In this document: one piece after another, positions 21,988 to 30,544 of the stretch
Layout: every line of letters begins with the position of its first letter
Position numbering within the stretch: position 1 is the first letter of the stretch
From: Mycobacterium sp. 4858
GTDB lineage: Bacteria > Actinomycetota > Actinomycetes > Mycobacteriales > Mycobacteriaceae
Reading direction: 5' to 3'
Length of the DNA stretch: 59,433 nucleotides
NCBI RefSeq assembly: GCF_900240975.1
Contig: NZ_LT968776.1
Span: forward strand, 1,719,184-1,778,616
Translations under genes and position numbers: made by a program
Notes under the pieces: generated by a model
Seen by the model: only the letters and a program-made list of their open reading frames with translations
Databases searched by the model: none
Told to the model about the DNA's origin: nothing

Positions 21988-24414
21988 CTACGAAGCCAAT
22001 ATTGCGCGCAGCATCGACAACATCTCGGAACGAGAGCCGGCGCCGAGCCGGCGACGGATCCGCGCCACATGGTGCTCGACGGTCTTGGCCGAGATGAACA
22101 GCTGACGGCCGATGTCGCGGTACGGCAAGCCCAGGAGGAGCAGCTCGGCGACTTCGCGCTCCCGCGCGGATAACGGCGACGCCGACGGCGGCTGGCGGGC
22201 CGCTTTCGGGGCGTCAGACCCGGGCTCGTCATCGGGTGTCTCCTCCACCGCGGCGACCAGCTTGAGATCACGGGCGACCTGCAACATGTCGCCCGATACT
22301 CGGGCATCCGGCGTCTGCAGCGCGGCTTGACCGGCAAGGCGGGTCGCATCCCAGGTCAACCCGAACTGGGCCAGGGAGCGGGCGGCCATGGTCACCTCGT
22401 CGGCGTCGACCTGGTCGGCAAGCACCCGCAGCCAGGTACGACCGGCACCCGCGAGCGCTTGGGCGAAGGCGCTCTGGGAGGCAGCCGCGGTCAGGGCCCG
22501 CCCGTGCGGGGCCACGGATTCCGGTGAACCGGTCAAGATTCCGGCGTGCACCCCCGCCCAGTGCAGCGGCACCGACCACAAGACCGGGTTGCCCAGCGAG
22601 TCCAACAATCCGAATGCCAGATCAAGGGTGTGGCGCAGCCGGGCCACCTGACGCATCCTTGCCGCGGCGACCCACAATTCGCCCAACGGCAGCAGGGTGA
22701 ACATGTCGATGGAGTACTCGGCGAGCACCTCCATCGCCGCATACCAATGCTTCTGCAGCGCGCCGGTGTCGCCGTTGCGACGCGCGATCGCGGTGCGTAG
22801 CGTCGCCGCCCACAGCGCGTCGCGCCGATGCAGGTCGGCGGCCGCACCCGAGCAGGCGGCGTCGGCGTCGGCGCCGGCCGCGGCGAGCTGGCCGTCGCAC
22901 ATCTTCGTCCAGCCGAGCAGTAGCCGGTGCCGACGCTCGAAGAGCGTGTCACCGCCGCTGCGCACCGCGCGACCGATGATGCTGCGCGCCCGCACCGGAT
23001 CGCCGCCGTGCAGCGCGGCCAGCGTGACCAAGGCGGCCGGGCTATCGGGGATGACTTCACCCATCGATCCGCCCACGGCGATCGCCTGGCCAAGCTTCGC
23101 CACCGCGACCGCGTACGGCTCTTCCATACTCATCAGCAGGCCTTCGGCGAGGCCGCGGGCGGCGCGGGCGGCAGCCGTGGGCGGCCCCTGTCCCGCGACC
23201 CGCAGTCCCGCCCGCGCCGCCGTGAGGTCTCCCGTCGCGGCCAGTGTGATCGCGCCGGCGGCGCTGACCACCGCGTCCGGGTAAGGCCCCAGCCAGCCGA
23301 ACAACTCGGCCGCCTGCCCCGCATGACCGTCGTGGGCGGCGACGCTGGCCGCCACCCGCACCGCAGCGGCGCGTTCGGCAACATCGGCCGAACGCAGCAG
23401 GTCATCGGCCAAGGCCGCGGCCCCCGCGCAGTCTCCGGTCAGGGCCAGCGCGTCGGCCAGCCGGCACGACAGCCCTTCGGCGCCGGCGCCGACCGCCGCC
23501 CGGTACAGCCGCGCGGCCCGGCCGGACTCGCGTGCCTCGGTCGCCGCGCGGCGCAGGAAGCTCGCCAGATCAACGTCTCGCAGTCCGTGCTCGGCGAGGC
23601 GCAGCGCGAGGTCCGATGTCAACGTGGACATGGCGAGCTGGGAACGCAAAAGTGCGATCTCGACTTGGTGGTGATGCGCGTTGCCGACGAGCTGGGCAAC
23701 CGCGTCGTGCACCGACCGGATGAAGCCCGGGCTGTGCGACGGCTCGATCAGCCCGCTGGCGCGCGCCCGGTCGACAAGCAGCAGCCCTTCGGTGGTCGAG
23801 ATGTCCAGTGCCGCAGCAACATCGGCGGCGCCCAAACCGGGGCTCAACGACGCGATGAGCAGTGTGTCCAACGTCGACTCGTCGAGGCGGCGCAGCCGGT
23901 CGATCAACGCAAACTTGGCCGCCTGCAACGGCTCCTGCGCGGTCTCGGTCACCGCTCGCACCAAAAACGGCAGCCCCGCGGTGCTGTCCACAAGGTGGTC
24001 GGCGACCGTCAGTGGACCCAACGATAGGCGCGGGCCCTCCCGTTCGAGGGCTGCGGCCAGCGTCCGCAGCGTGGTGTGCTGCTCGCACGGTTCGGCGGCT
24101 ACCACGACCGTCGCCGCGGGGTCAGCGATGCGCTCAACGAGCGCCAGCAGCTCGGCGTCGGTCAACAGTTGCGCGTCATCGACGACCACCGCCGCGTCGG
24201 GTCGGTCCCCGTCGCGCGGGGGGCGCGTCAGCACCGTCATCCCGGCACCGCGCAAGACGTCCCGAACGGCGGCGAGGACGGTGGTCTTCCCGGTGCCGAT
24301 CCCCCCACTGACCAGAACTTTGACCGAGGTTGGCGCGCCGTCCGCCAGCGCATTGATGATGCGACGCGCGTCGGGTGAGACCTCGGCGGAGGCCGTGATG
24401 TCCGGAGTGGCCAT
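21988..24414 (-). CDS. iniR: Large STAND-type LuxR regulator (Rv0339c/IniR-like)
   Basis: The 808-residue protein combines an N-terminal NTPase module (Walker A SGGIGTGKTT at about residue 35, Walker B-like DAAVVVDDAQLL), a long helical Ala/Leu-rich middle of TPR/MalT character (250-730), and a C-terminal LuxR HTH (PLSAREREVAELLLLGLPYR and TVEHHVARIRRRLGAGSR). In M. tuberculosis the orthologue Rv0339c (IniR) activates iniBAC, and a sugar ligand (trehalose) has been proposed; both from memory. It is divergent from the Rv0340-like gene and iniB, with a 433-bp gap containing repeated CCCCTAAC boxes. ATG 24414 is chosen; upstream codons lack domain character. Confidence 0.85.
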   Translation of the reverse strand: MATPDITASAEVSPDARRIINALADGAPTSVKVLVSGGIGTGKTTVLAAVRDVLRGAGMTVLTRPPRDGDRPDAAVVVDDAQLLTDAELLALVERIADPAATVVVAAEPCEQHTTLRTLAAALEREGPRLSLGPLTVADHLVDSTAGLPFLVRAVTETAQEPLQAAKFALIDRLRRLDESTLDTLLIASLSPGLGAADVAAALDISTTEGLLLVDRARASGLIEPSHSPGFIRSVHDAVAQLVGNAHHHQVEIALLRSQLAMSTLTSDLALRLAEHGLRDVDLASFLRRAATEARESGRAARLYRAAVGAGAEGLSCRLADALALTGDCAGAAALADDLLRSADVAERAAAVRVAASVAAHDGHAGQAAELFGWLGPYPDAVVSAAGAITLAATGDLTAARAGLRVAGQGPPTAAARAARGLAEGLLMSMEEPYAVAVAKLGQAIAVGGSMGEVIPDSPAALVTLAALHGGDPVRARSIIGRAVRSGGDTLFERRHRLLLGWTKMCDGQLAAAGADADAACSGAAADLHRRDALWAATLRTAIARRNGDTGALQKHWYAAMEVLAEYSIDMFTLLPLGELWVAAARMRQVARLRHTLDLAFGLLDSLGNPVLWSVPLHWAGVHAGILTGSPESVAPHGRALTAAASQSAFAQALAGAGRTWLRVLADQVDADEVTMAARSLAQFGLTWDATRLAGQAALQTPDARVSGDMLQVARDLKLVAAVEETPDDEPGSDAPKAARQPPSASPLSAREREVAELLLLGLPYRDIGRQLFISAKTVEHHVARIRRRLGAGSRSEMLSMLRAILAS

Positions 24415-24847
24415 GTTGGGGGCTACCTGGGTGTGGCGCGGGTGGGCGATAAGTGATCGGGGCGCAGCCACGCGCTCGTGGCCGGGTCGAGCGGCTGGTT
24501 CTCGGGTGGCCAGTGGCCAATGCGCGCCGGGCCGTCGGCGTCCGGCCCCCAGGCATGCGACCCGACCCCCAACCCGATCGAGTTGCCCATGGTGCACGTC
24601 CCTGTGTCGATTCGGGTGACTGCCGCCGGCGGCCGCTGCCTAGGCTAGCGCTCCCCCGCCGTGCCGGTCATGATAATCCCCGTAGGCTCCGTGATCCCCT
24701 AACAGGGCATCCCCTAACGCAGCGCCCGGGCGGGGTGCGCGCACACCGATCACGGCGGCGCCTTCGGCGGCTAGCATTCCGGGAAACGGCTGGGTGTTGG
24801 TGGTGGGCAGAAGTTGACGGTGACGGAGCACACGCTGGAGGCGTGTC
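24415..24847. other. Regulatory intergenic region between iniR and the Rv0340-like gene
   Basis: No convincing gene is present in these 433 bp. The iniR-proximal half is GC-rich. The middle contains two CCCCTAAC boxes (24696, 24711). A weak -10-like TAGCAT lies at 24772-24777, and GGAG at 24837-24840 serves the ATG at 24848. It probably holds the divergent promoters of both genes. Confidence 0.5.
24696..24718. promoter_or_regulatory. Two CCCCTAAC direct repeats upstream of the Rv0340-like gene
   Basis: ATCCCCTAAC occurs twice (CCCCTAAC at 24696-24703 and 24711-24718), with starts 15 bp apart. The same octamer recurs before iniB at 25541-25548, with near copies beside it. The pairing of boxes in the two ini promoters makes this the best visible candidate for the IniR operator. 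Confidence 0.5.
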
Positions 24848-25414
24848 ATGGCAAATGCATTGCTTGACTTTGTGATGTCACTCGTACGCGACCCGCAAGC
24901 CGCCGCGCGCTATGCGGCAGATCCCGCGCAAGCGATTGCCGAGGCTCACCTGACGGGCGTCACCAGCGCCGATGTGAATCATTTGATCCCGATGGTGTCG
25001 GATTCGCTATCGATGTCCACTCCCGCCGGTACAGGCGGTACCGGCGGCGCCACCGAGCACGGCAATGTGTGGGCGAGCGGTGCGGCCACGGCCGCGTTCG
25101 ACGCGTTCCCGGCGCATGCGCCGGTCCAAGATTCGGGGCCAGCCGAGGGGCACGGCCTGACCGGCCACCTCATCGATCACCCGCCCGCTGTCGGCGGCGA
25201 AGCGTCCGGGGCCGGGACGGATCCGCATCCAGCGCCAGTCGAGCTGCATGATCCATCGGCGACGATCGCTGCGCCCGACGAAATGCCTGATCAGTTAGTC
25301 CACGACGGCGGATTCGGGATGGACGGCCAGGGAGTATGGGATCACTCCGTCGCCGACAGCCACACCGCCGACAATGATCATCACGGATTCGGATTCGACC
25401 CACACTTCGGGTGA
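24848..25414 (+). CDS. IniB-like small protein (Rv0340-like)
   Basis: The 188-residue protein opens MANALLDFVMSLVRDPQAAA, which parallels the IniB start (SSLIDYILDLFRSEDAARAF) in spacing of its hydrophobic residues and the following Ala-rich helix. The rest is a low-complexity, acidic, Gly/His/Pro-rich region ending in a His/Phe cluster (DHHGFGFDPHFG). No signal peptide or membrane helix is seen. It lies between iniR and iniB, as Rv0340 does in M. tuberculosis, and shares the CCCCTAAC promoter motif with iniB, so co-regulation is likely. The function is unknown. Confidence 0.8.
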   Translation: MANALLDFVMSLVRDPQAAARYAADPAQAIAEAHLTGVTSADVNHLIPMVSDSLSMSTPAGTGGTGGATEHGNVWASGAATAAFDAFPAHAPVQDSGPAEGHGLTGHLIDHPPAVGGEASGAGTDPHPAPVELHDPSATIAAPDEMPDQLVHDGGFGMDGQGVWDHSVADSHTADNDHHGFGFDPHFG

Positions 25415-25520
25415 TTTCGATTCGTTATCGACTTGGGCGACGACCGCAATTGTCGGCCGTTATGGTCCTGAAGTGGGGAAATGCTGTCGATGGGGGGTTA
25501 TCCGACCAAGCTCCACCTTG

Positions 25521-25548
25521 TCCCTAACCACCCCCCTAATCCCCTAAC
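25521..25548 (+). promoter_or_regulatory. CCCCTAAC-type repeats in the iniB promoter
   Basis: Three boxes lie in series: TCCCTAAC (25521-25528), CCCCTAAT (25533-25540) and CCCCTAAC (25541-25548), the last two directly abutting. A weak -10-like TAGCTT lies at 25627-25632. The 284-bp gap between the Rv0340-like gene and iniB otherwise shows no gene. A role as IniR or stress-response operator is inferred from the shared motif. Confidence 0.5.
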
Positions 25549-25698
25549 GGCATGGGCTGAGTGATCCCGGCAAGGGCGCAAACGACTGGGGGATTCGGCC
25601 CCGTTACCGGCCTGGAACCAAGCGCCTAGCTTGAGTGTCGGAACGTCGGCGTAGCACCGGCAACGGCTCAAACGAGTCACACATCGAAAGGCACTGAC

Positions 25699-28611
25699 GT
25701 GAGCTCTCTGATCGACTACATCCTTGACCTGTTCCGCAGCGAAGACGCGGCAAGGGCTTTCGCTGCCTCTCCGCAGCAGGCGCTGAATGACGCCGGGTTT
25801 GCTGACGTGTCCCCCGCCCAGGTCTCCTCCGCGGCGGCCAGCGCGGCGCCGGGGCTGGAACTAGGCGGCGGCGACCCCATCGTTGGTCTACAACAAGCGG
25901 TGGCCAGTCAGTTCGGTCTCGCGGCGGCTTCAAACGTTTCTGCGGCGGCTGGCGGTGAGGCTGCTGCTGGGCTCGGCGCCGACGTCGGTGCCGGCTTGGG
26001 TGGCGGCGCGGGGTTGTCCGATGCCGTGGGGCTGGACGCTCAGGTCGGCTACGGCGTCGGTGGCGGTTTTGGCGGTGAAGCCGGCGGTGGCTTTGGTGTC
26101 GGTGGTGGCTTTGGCGGCGAGGCCGGTGGTGGCTTTGGTGTCGGTGGTGGCTTTGGCGGCGAGGCCGGTGGTGGCTTTGGTGTCGGTGGCGAAGCGGGCG
26201 CGGGCATCGGGGGCGGATTTGGCGGCCAAGCCGGCGGTGAAGCCGGTGGGGGTTTCGGTCTCGGCGGTGACGCCGGATGGCAAGGCGGCGTTGGCGGCCA
26301 AGCCGGCGGCGAAGCCGGTGGAGGTTTCGGTCTCGGCGGTGACGCCGGATGGCAAGGCGGCGTTGGCGGCCAAGCCGGCGGTGAAGCCGGTGGAGGTTTC
26401 GGTCTCGGCGGTGACGCCGGATGGCAAGGCGGTGTTGGCGGCGAAGCCGGCGGAGGTTTCGGCGGCGGATTTGGCGGCCAAGCCAGCGGTGAAGCCGGTG
26501 GAGGTTTCGGTCTCGGCGGTGGCGCCGGGGCGGGCCTCGGCGGTGGCCTCGGTGGCCAAGCCGGCGGTGGCTTCGGTGTCGGTGGCGAAGCGGGCACGGG
26601 CATCGGGGTCGGATTTGGCGGCCAAGCCGGCGGCGAAGCCGGTGGAGGTTTCGGTCTCGGCGGTGACGCCGGATGGCAAGGCGGCGTTGGCGGCCAAGCC
26701 GGCGGCGCTTTCGGCGGCGGCCTCGGTGGCCAAGCCGGCGGTGGCTTCGGTGTCGGTGGCGAAGCGGGCGCGGGCATCGGGGGCGGATTTGGCGGCCAAG
26801 CCGGCGGTGAAGCCGGTGGAGGGTTCGGTCTCGGTGGCGACGCGGGCGCGGGCCTCGGCGGTGGCCTCGCTGGCCAAGCCGGCGGTGGGTTCGGTGTCGG
26901 TGGCGAAGCGGGCGCGGGCCTTGGCGGCGGCTTCGGCGGCCAAGCCAGCGGCGAAGCCGGCGGTGGCTTCGGTGTCGGTGGCGACGCGGGCACGGGCATC
27001 GGGGTCGGATTTGGCGGCCAAGCCGGCGGCGAAGCCGGTGGAGGTTTCGGTGTCGGTGGTGACGCCGGATGGCAAGGCGGCGTTGGCGGCCAAGCCGGCG
27101 GTGAAGCCGGTGGAGGGTTCGGTCTCAGTGGTGACGCCGGGGCGGGCCTCGGCGGTGGCCTCGCTGGCCAAGCCGGCGGTGGCTTCGGTGTCGGTGGCGA
27201 AGCGGGCACGGGCATCGGGGTCGGATTTGGCGGCCAAGCCGGCGGCGAAGCCGGCGGTGGCTTCGGTGTCGGTGGTGACGCCGTCGCGGGCCTCGGCGGC
27301 GGCTTCGGCGGCCAAGCCGGCGGTGGCTTCGGTGTCGGTGGTGACGCCGGATGGCAAGGCCGCGTCGACGGCCAGGCTGGTGGCGGCCTAGGGGGCGGCG
27401 GCCAGATCGCTGGCGGTAGCCGCGGCGACGCAGGTGGACGTGCCGGAGGTGGCTTTGGCGGCCAGGGTGGAGCTGGCGGCCAGGCCGGAGGTCGCGGACA
27501 GGTCGGAGCTGGTGGTCAGGCGAGCGCCGAGGGTGAGGCTGGCGGTGGCTTCGGCGGCCGCGTTGGCGGCGGCTTCAGCGGTCAGGCGGGCGGCGGCTTC
27601 AGCGGTCAGGCCGGCGGCGGCTTCGGCAGCCAGGCCGGCGGCCAGGTGGGCGGCGGAGCTCAACTCGGCGGCTCGTCGGGCGGCGTCAGTGTAGGCGGCC
27701 AGGCCGGCGCCGCCGGGGGCGCGACCCTCGGCACAGGCGGGGGCGCGTTCGGCACGGGTGGCGGCTCCGCTGTCGGCGGCGTCAGCGGCACTACCGCCGT
27801 GGGCGGTGCCGCCGGCGCTCAGGCGGCAGCCAGCTCGTTAGGCAATGTCGGCCTGGGCGCCCAAGCCAGCGCTGCGGGAAACGCGGCGCTCGCAGCCAAC
27901 GCCGGCGGTCACGCCAGCTTCCTGGGCAATGAAAGCGCAGCGCTCGGCGGTGGCACCCAGCTGACCGGTGCACAAGGCGGATTCGCCGCGGGCGGCCAAA
28001 TGGGCGGTGGCGCAGCGACCGCATCCGGTGCCGGCGCGCACGGCAGCATCCTCAACAGCGAAAGCGCCGCGCTCGGTGGCCATGCCCCGACGGCTCCCTC
28101 CACCGAAAGCGGTACGGCAACTCAGGTCGGTGCCGGTGGTGGCGCAGCGGTCGGCGCCGGCGGTAACGCGCAGGGAAGCATTCTCAGCCACGAGGGCGCT
28201 ACGTTGGGCAGCGGTACGACGGCCGGCGGTAGTACCGGCCACGTCTCCGCAGGCCAAAGTGGCGTCATACACGACAGCAGCTCTGCCGCCACGGCCGCTG
28301 GCCACGCGGCGGTCGCGGGCGGCGGCTCCTCTGTCATTCAGAGTCCCAGCACCCCCGCGCACGCGGATCCGAACGCGGCGGCCGCCGGCCAAAGCGCGGC
28401 CTCGGTCGGCGCACACTCGGCCCTGCAGGGCACGTCGACGGTCGGGGACCCGTCCGGCCACACGGCGTTCGACGCGTCGGGACAGTCGGCCACTGACGCC
28501 TCGAGTCACTCGGTGTTCGACCACAGCAGCTACGACCCGGCGGCTTCGCACACGCCGGCCCAAAGCGACCCGATGACGCACCACCCGGTGGACCCGCACA
28601 CCGGGTTTTGA
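25699..28611 (+). CDS. iniB: IniB, isoniazid-inducible glycine-rich protein (expanded)
   Basis: This 970-residue protein is about twice the M. tuberculosis IniB (479 aa, from memory). The first 75 residues form the IniB domain (SSLIDYILDLFRSEDAARAF, then an AVASQFGLA end). Residues 80-660 are Gly-rich repeats such as GGFGLGGDAGWQGGVGGQAG. Residues 660-890 contain looser Ala/Gly units with recurring (F/I)L.(N/S)(E/H)(S/G)A.LG motifs, and the end is Ser/His/Pro-rich. No signal peptide is visible. It is the first gene of iniBAC, which responds to cell-wall inhibitors. IniB's molecular role is unresolved; a surface or scaffold role is speculative. The start is GTG 25699. Confidence 0.88.
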   Translation: MSSLIDYILDLFRSEDAARAFAASPQQALNDAGFADVSPAQVSSAAASAAPGLELGGGDPIVGLQQAVASQFGLAAASNVSAAAGGEAAAGLGADVGAGLGGGAGLSDAVGLDAQVGYGVGGGFGGEAGGGFGVGGGFGGEAGGGFGVGGGFGGEAGGGFGVGGEAGAGIGGGFGGQAGGEAGGGFGLGGDAGWQGGVGGQAGGEAGGGFGLGGDAGWQGGVGGQAGGEAGGGFGLGGDAGWQGGVGGEAGGGFGGGFGGQASGEAGGGFGLGGGAGAGLGGGLGGQAGGGFGVGGEAGTGIGVGFGGQAGGEAGGGFGLGGDAGWQGGVGGQAGGAFGGGLGGQAGGGFGVGGEAGAGIGGGFGGQAGGEAGGGFGLGGDAGAGLGGGLAGQAGGGFGVGGEAGAGLGGGFGGQASGEAGGGFGVGGDAGTGIGVGFGGQAGGEAGGGFGVGGDAGWQGGVGGQAGGEAGGGFGLSGDAGAGLGGGLAGQAGGGFGVGGEAGTGIGVGFGGQAGGEAGGGFGVGGDAVAGLGGGFGGQAGGGFGVGGDAGWQGRVDGQAGGGLGGGGQIAGGSRGDAGGRAGGGFGGQGGAGGQAGGRGQVGAGGQASAEGEAGGGFGGRVGGGFSGQAGGGFSGQAGGGFGSQAGGQVGGGAQLGGSSGGVSVGGQAGAAGGATLGTGGGAFGTGGGSAVGGVSGTTAVGGAAGAQAAASSLGNVGLGAQASAAGNAALAANAGGHASFLGNESAALGGGTQLTGAQGGFAAGGQMGGGAATASGAGAHGSILNSESAALGGHAPTAPSTESGTATQVGAGGGAAVGAGGNAQGSILSHEGATLGSGTTAGGSTGHVSAGQSGVIHDSSSAATAAGHAAVAGGGSSVIQSPSTPAHADPNAAAAGQSAASVGAHSALQGTSTVGDPSGHTAFDASGQSATDASSHSVFDHSSYDPAASHTPAQSDPMTHHPVDPHTGF
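26050..27660 (+). repeat. Gly-rich tandem repeat array within iniB
   Basis: About 1.6 kb of near-repetitive coding sequence. Three perfectly phased 72-bp units start with GACGCCGGATGGCAAGGCGG at 26269, 26341 and 26413. Related units recur to 27400. All unit changes seen are multiples of three, so the array can expand or contract in frame. Such an array is also easy to misassemble. Confidence 0.85.
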
Positions 28612-28628
28612 TCGGAGGCATTGCCGCG

Positions 28629-28662
28629 AACCGGCGGGGACCTTACGGGGTTCCCGCCGGTT
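28629..28662. promoter_or_regulatory. Stem-loop between iniB and iniA
   Basis: AACCGGCGGG (28629-28638) pairs with CCCGCCGGTT (28653-28662) in the 100-bp iniB-iniA gap, 17 bp after the iniB stop. No T-run follows on the plus strand, so partial termination or an RNA-processing/stability element separating iniB from iniAC is more likely than a full terminator. Confidence 0.5.
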
Positions 28663-28711
28663 GGTGGGCATACGGTGTTTCGGAGTTCAACGCAGAAAGT
28701 AGGGCGACCCG

Positions 28712-30544
28712 GTGACTCAGCCCGATGACCCGCGCCGGGTCAACGTGATCGTGGAACTGATCGATCACACCAGCACGATCGCCGACCTCAACGGCCGCGG
28801 CGACCTCCGCCAGCGGCTCGGGTGGGCCCGCGAACGCATCACCGACCCCCACATCCGGGTGGTGATCGCCGGCCAGCTCAAGCAGGGCAAAAGCCAGCTG
28901 CTCAACTCGCTGCTCAACATGCCTGTCGCACGCGTCGGTGACGACGAGGCCACGGTGCTGATCACGGTCGTCGCCTACGGCGACCCGCCGTCGGCGCGGA
29001 TCGTCCTCGCAGGCCCCAACGGCCAACCAGAAACCGCTGACGTCCCGGTTGCCGAGCTGCAGACCGACCTGCGTCAGGCTCCCCAGGCCGCCGGCCGCGA
29101 CGTGCTCCGGGTGGAGGTCGGCGCGCCCAGCCCGATGCTGCAAGGGGGGCTCACCTTCATCGACACGCCCGGCGTGGGCGGTCACGGCCAGCCGCACCTG
29201 TCGGCGACGCTGGGGCTGTTACCTGACGCCGACGCGATCCTCATGGTCAGCGACACCAGCCAGGAATTGACCGAGCCGGAAATGCGGTTCGTGCAGCAGG
29301 CCCATCAAATCTGTCCGGTCGGGGTGCTGCTGGCCACCAAGACCGACCTGTATCCGCATTGGCGCGAGATCGTCAACGCCAACATCGGACACCTGCAGCG
29401 CGCCCGGGTACCGATGCCGGTGCTTCCGGTGTCGTCGCTGTTGCGCAGCCACGCCATCACCCTCAACGACAAGGAACTCAACGACGAGTCGAACTTCCCG
29501 GCCATCGTGAAGTTCCTCAGCGAGGACGTGCTGGCCCGCCGCAACGACCAACTCCGAGACCAGGTGCTGGATGAAATCCGCTCGGCGGCAGAGCATTTGA
29601 CGCTTGCCGTGCGCTCTGAGCTGGCCGCGCTCAGCGACGCCGACGTCGGTGGGCGGCTCACCGAGGACCTGGAGCAACGCAAACGCGAGGCCGAGGACGC
29701 GCTGCAGCAGACGGCGTTGTGGCAACAGCTGCTCAATGACGGGATCACCGACCTGACCGGCGACGTGGACCACGATCTGCGGGCACGCTTCCGGGCCATC
29801 ACCGAGCACGCCGAACGGGTGATCGACTCGTGCGACCCCACCCGGCACTGGGCCGAGATCGGGGTGGACGTGGAGAACGCCGTCGCCACCGCCGTCGGCG
29901 ACAATTTCGTCTGGGCCTACCAGCGCGCGAAAACCCTCGCCCAGGAAGTAGCCCGCGTCTTCGTCGAGGCGGGGCTGGGTGCGGTCGCGATGCCCGAGCT
30001 CAGCGCGCAAGCCATGGGCGCGGACTTCGGGCAGCTCAAGTCCCTGGCCCGGCTGGAGTCCAAACCCATGGGCAAAGGCCACAAGGTGGTGACGGGCATG
30101 CGCGGCTCCTACGGCGGCATGGTGATGGTCGGCATGCTGTCCTCGGTCGCCGGGCTGGGCCTTTTCAACCCGCTGTCGGTCGGGGCAGGGTTGGTGATGG
30201 GCCGCATGGCCTACAAGGAAGATAAGGAGAACCGGCTGCTGCGGGCCCGCAACGAGGCCAAGACCAACCTGCGGCGTTTCGTCGACGATGTGTCCTTCGT
30301 GGTCGGCAAGGAGTCGCGCGACCGGCTCAAGACGATCCAACGTCAGCTGCGGGACCACTACCGCGGTATCGCCAACCAGGCCACCCGCTCGCTCAACGAG
30401 TCGCTGCAAGCGACCATCGCCGCCGCGCGGTTAGAGGAGACCGAGCGCGATAACCGAATCCGCGAGTTGGAGCGGCAGTTGAACATCCTGACCCAGGTCA
30501 CCGACAACGTCGACAAGCTCGCACCCGAGGTGACACGGGTGTGA
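28712..30544 (+). CDS. iniA: IniA, dynamin-like GTPase
   Basis: The 610-residue protein has the dynamin GTPase P-loop GQLKQGKSQLLNSLL (about residue 55), the switch motif DTPGVGG (about residue 150) and the TKTDL G4 motif. A helical stalk follows, and a hydrophobic hairpin (GGMVMVGMLSSVAGLGLFNP, about residues 470-490) is suited to membrane insertion. IniA of M. tuberculosis is a membrane-remodelling bacterial dynamin induced by isoniazid and ethambutol. The C-terminus is a coiled coil (RIRELERQLNILTQV). GTG 28712 is the start. The stop overlaps the iniC start by 4 bp (GTGA), so the two are translationally coupled. Confidence 0.93.
   Translation: MTQPDDPRRVNVIVELIDHTSTIADLNGRGDLRQRLGWARERITDPHIRVVIAGQLKQGKSQLLNSLLNMPVARVGDDEATVLITVVAYGDPPSARIVLAGPNGQPETADVPVAELQTDLRQAPQAAGRDVLRVEVGAPSPMLQGGLTFIDTPGVGGHGQPHLSATLGLLPDADAILMVSDTSQELTEPEMRFVQQAHQICPVGVLLATKTDLYPHWREIVNANIGHLQRARVPMPVLPVSSLLRSHAITLNDKELNDESNFPAIVKFLSEDVLARRNDQLRDQVLDEIRSAAEHLTLAVRSELAALSDADVGGRLTEDLEQRKREAEDALQQTALWQQLLNDGITDLTGDVDHDLRARFRAITEHAERVIDSCDPTRHWAEIGVDVENAVATAVGDNFVWAYQRAKTLAQEVARVFVEAGLGAVAMPELSAQAMGADFGQLKSLARLESKPMGKGHKVVTGMRGSYGGMVMVGMLSSVAGLGLFNPLSVGAGLVMGRMAYKEDKENRLLRARNEAKTNLRRFVDDVSFVVGKESRDRLKTIQRQLRDHYRGIANQATRSLNESLQATIAAARLEETERDNRIRELERQLNILTQVTDNVDKLAPEVTRV

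Noticed and set aside
21933..22349. Additional genes beside the tRNA opposite the start of the LuxR regulator's 3' end
   Set aside because: They overlap the HTH-encoding region and show no independent start signal or domain.
25930..27357. Long minus-strand open frames opposite iniB (hundreds of residues, Thr/Ala/Pro-rich)
   Set aside because: They mirror the Gly-rich repeat on the other strand. High GC removes stops, and there is no ribosome binding site or domain.
26050..27660. CRISPR-like array in iniB
   Set aside because: Repeats are in-frame coding units without unique spacers of constant size, and there are no cas genes.
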